Position numbers and translations under genes: made by a program. DNA of 5,717 nucleotides from Verrucomicrobiota bacterium (GTDB lineage Bacteria; Verrucomicrobiota; Verrucomicrobiia; Chthoniobacterales; UBA10450), in contig QHQV01000053.1 in NCBI GenBank assembly GCA_003219945.1, positions 1 through 5,717 of the forward strand, read 5' to 3'. Of the stretch, positions 4,840-5,717 are shown piece by piece. The notes under the pieces were generated by a model. It saw nothing but the letters and a program-made list of their open reading frames with translations, did no database searches and was not told the origin of the DNA. Each line of letters starts with the position of its first letter. Position 1 is the stretch's first letter.

Positions 4840-5388
4840 GTGCAATCGAGAACTGGAAATCGACGATCGAAGGTGCCGGAGTGGGAAGTTCTGCCCCCCG
4901 AAGACCGATCCCGCAGCCAACGGACAAGTGCCTCTCTTGAATCCCGTTTCCGGTGGCTTGCGCTTATCATGGATGATTTCCTGCGCGTTCCCGGGACAAA
5001 ACTCCGCTTTGGCTTAGATCCAATTATCAGTCTGCTTCCCGGAATCGGCGACGTAACCTCCGCAATAATTTCGGCAGTAGCGTTTGTTCACGCCGCGCTA
5101 AGCGGCGTTCCGAAAATCCTGCTCGCGCGCATGGCAATGAATATCCTGATCAACGAGCTGGTCGGGATAATTCCGGGGCTGGGCGATGCGTTTTCGTTCT
5201 GGTTCAAGTCGAACGTGCGCAACTACGAACTGCTCCGCGGGTACTCTGCCGCGCCCGCGGGATCGAGAAGAGGCGACTGGATATTTGTCATCGCAGTTCT
5301 CAGTCTGCTTTTTGTCATTGTCTGCGCGGGATTGATCGTGACGGTCCTCGTATTGGAAGGTATTGGGCGTTTCCTCTTCCACCGATAA
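4840..5388 (+). CDS. DUF4112 domain membrane protein
   Basis: The 182-aa product has the DUF4112 pattern. It shows RWLALIMDDFLRVPGTKLRFGLDPIISLLPGIGD (residues 38-71) and then RMAMNILINELVGIIPGLGDAFSFWFKSNVRNYELL (97-132), with paired PGIGD (67-71) and PGLGD (112-116) motifs. DUF4112 proteins are widespread and have no established function. The residues around each motif are hydrophobic and may enter the membrane. A clear transmembrane helix lies at about 147-175 (WIFVIAVLSLLFVIVCAGLIV), followed by a short tail ending FLFHR. The first 35 residues are polar and basic and look disordered. Translation starts at GTG 4840 with a good purine-rich ribosome site. The gene stands alone between repeat copies C and D. 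Confidence 0.88.
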   Translation: MQSRTGNRRSKVPEWEVLPPEDRSRSQRTSASLESRFRWLALIMDDFLRVPGTKLRFGLDPIISLLPGIGDVTSAIISAVAFVHAALSGVPKILLARMAMNILINELVGIIPGLGDAFSFWFKSNVRNYELLRGYSAAPAGSRRGDWIFVIAVLSLLFVIVCAGLIVTVLVLEGIGRFLFHR

Positions 5389-5488
5389 GTCATTCTAAAA
5401 GGCGTGAATCGTCCCGGCGTCGACGTATCTTTCTCTAATGACCATAGCTCGACGTTCCGCAGGGGACGGCTCTGCGACAATTCTCGAG

Positions 5489-5551
5489 GACATATAGTTT
5501 TTTTACGGAAATTTTTTGAGCACGGGTTGCACCAGGAGTTGCGTGATTCCG
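5489..5551 (+). repeat. Dispersed intergenic repeat, copy D
   Basis: The core reads GACATATAGTTTTTTT, ACGGAAATTTTTTG, then GAGCACGGGTTGCACC. It matches the 28-base core of copy A almost exactly, and GAGTTGCGTGATTCC after it weakly recalls the GCGGTTGAC block of B and C. It lies 101 bp after the DUF4112 gene and 123 bp before the VOC gene, in the same orientation as both. Confidence 0.72.
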
Positions 5552-5664
5552 CTTTTATCGAAGCGTTGCCAAGTGATGGCCGAATTGGGACGAAAAAATG
5601 TTCGCCTTTTATTACGAACTTTCGTCTACTTCTCGTTAGACCCCGCGCAAGGCCCACACACTTC

Positions 5665-5670
5665 AGGAGA
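5665..5670 (+). promoter_or_regulatory. Strong Shine-Dalgarno of the VOC gene
   Basis: AGGAGA lies 4 bp before ATG 5675 and is the clearest ribosome site in the window. It supports the partial gene at the right edge. Confidence 0.7.
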
Positions 5671-5674
5671 ACTT

Positions 5675-5717
5675 ATGTTTGACCACGTCAAATTCGGAGT
5701 CAGCGACTATGCAGCGA
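5675..5717 (+). CDS. VOC family (glyoxalase/dioxygenase fold) protein, start only
   Basis: Fourteen codons are visible, reading MFDHVKFGVSDYAA. The opening FDHVKFGVSD is the typical first beta strand of vicinal-oxygen-chelate proteins. In that family a His in this position (His4) often binds the catalytic metal, and the Asp-Tyr that follows begins the first helix. The superfamily includes lactoylglutathione lyase, fosfomycin and bleomycin resistance proteins and extradiol dioxygenases; the subfamily cannot be told from 14 residues. The gene has a strong AGGAGA site and runs off the right edge. Confidence 0.7.
   Translation, partial: MFDHVKFGVSDYAA

Noticed and set aside
4464..4970. Several - strand frames of 65-83 aa across repeat copy C
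   Set aside because: They are Arg/Ser-rich, mutually overlapping and antisense to the repeat and the DUF4112 leader.
3618..5551. CRISPR array made of the repeated units
   Set aside because: The copies are hundreds of bases apart, diverged, of unequal length and separated by genes.
5223..5657. 144-aa open frame on the - strand
   Set aside because: It overlaps the DUF4112 gene antisense and repeat copy D, with shadow-like composition.
5404..5682. 92-aa open frame on the + strand (GTG start) between DUF4112 and VOC genes
   Set aside because: It runs through repeat copy D and into the VOC start, has no ribosome site and shows no protein-like pattern.

Overview
The window looks like bacterial chromosome of moderate GC content. 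Spacing is compact around two conserved housekeeping genes and looser, with many small genes, to the right. Few genes have a clear Shine-Dalgarno sequence. The gene set (a tlyA-nadK pair, a DUF4112 protein, a VOC protein and several short orphan proteins) would fit an uncultured soil-type lineage such as Verrucomicrobiota. That placement is an impression, not a demonstration.

Left part (1-1144). A CPBP-family intramembrane protease gene runs leftward off the window edge. It has no ATG and probably starts at TTG 854. Only 26 bp away a small unrecognised gene (881-1144) runs the other way, and everything after it is on the + strand.

Core (1198-2900). A probable extended -10 promoter precedes a two-gene operon. 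tlyA encodes an S4-domain 2'-O-ribose rRNA methyltransferase with a complete K-D-K-E tetrad. nadK encodes NAD kinase and overlaps tlyA by 25 bp, so the two are probably translationally coupled. A likely intrinsic terminator follows nadK.

Right part (2901-5717). Small genes alternate with 230-300 bp intergenic spaces. In order they are a 69-aa protein, a 60-aa helical protein, a 147-aa exported protein, a short single-pass membrane protein resembling the N-terminus of YbbR/CdaR proteins, a DUF4112 membrane protein, and the first 14 codons of a VOC (glyoxalase-fold) protein.

The most notable structure is a dispersed intergenic repeat. There are four recognisable copies at about 3618, 4199, 4602 and 5489, and perhaps a decayed fifth near 3174. 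All are on the + strand, one in each of the last four gene gaps. They share a TATA-GTTTT / ACGGA / ATTTTT core, and the two longest copies also share a GCGGTTGAC...CTGCAG block. The longest copy has inverted ends. The family could be a non-autonomous mobile element, a regulatory element or a structured RNA; this window alone cannot decide. Several hairpins and one perfect palindrome lie in the same spaces.
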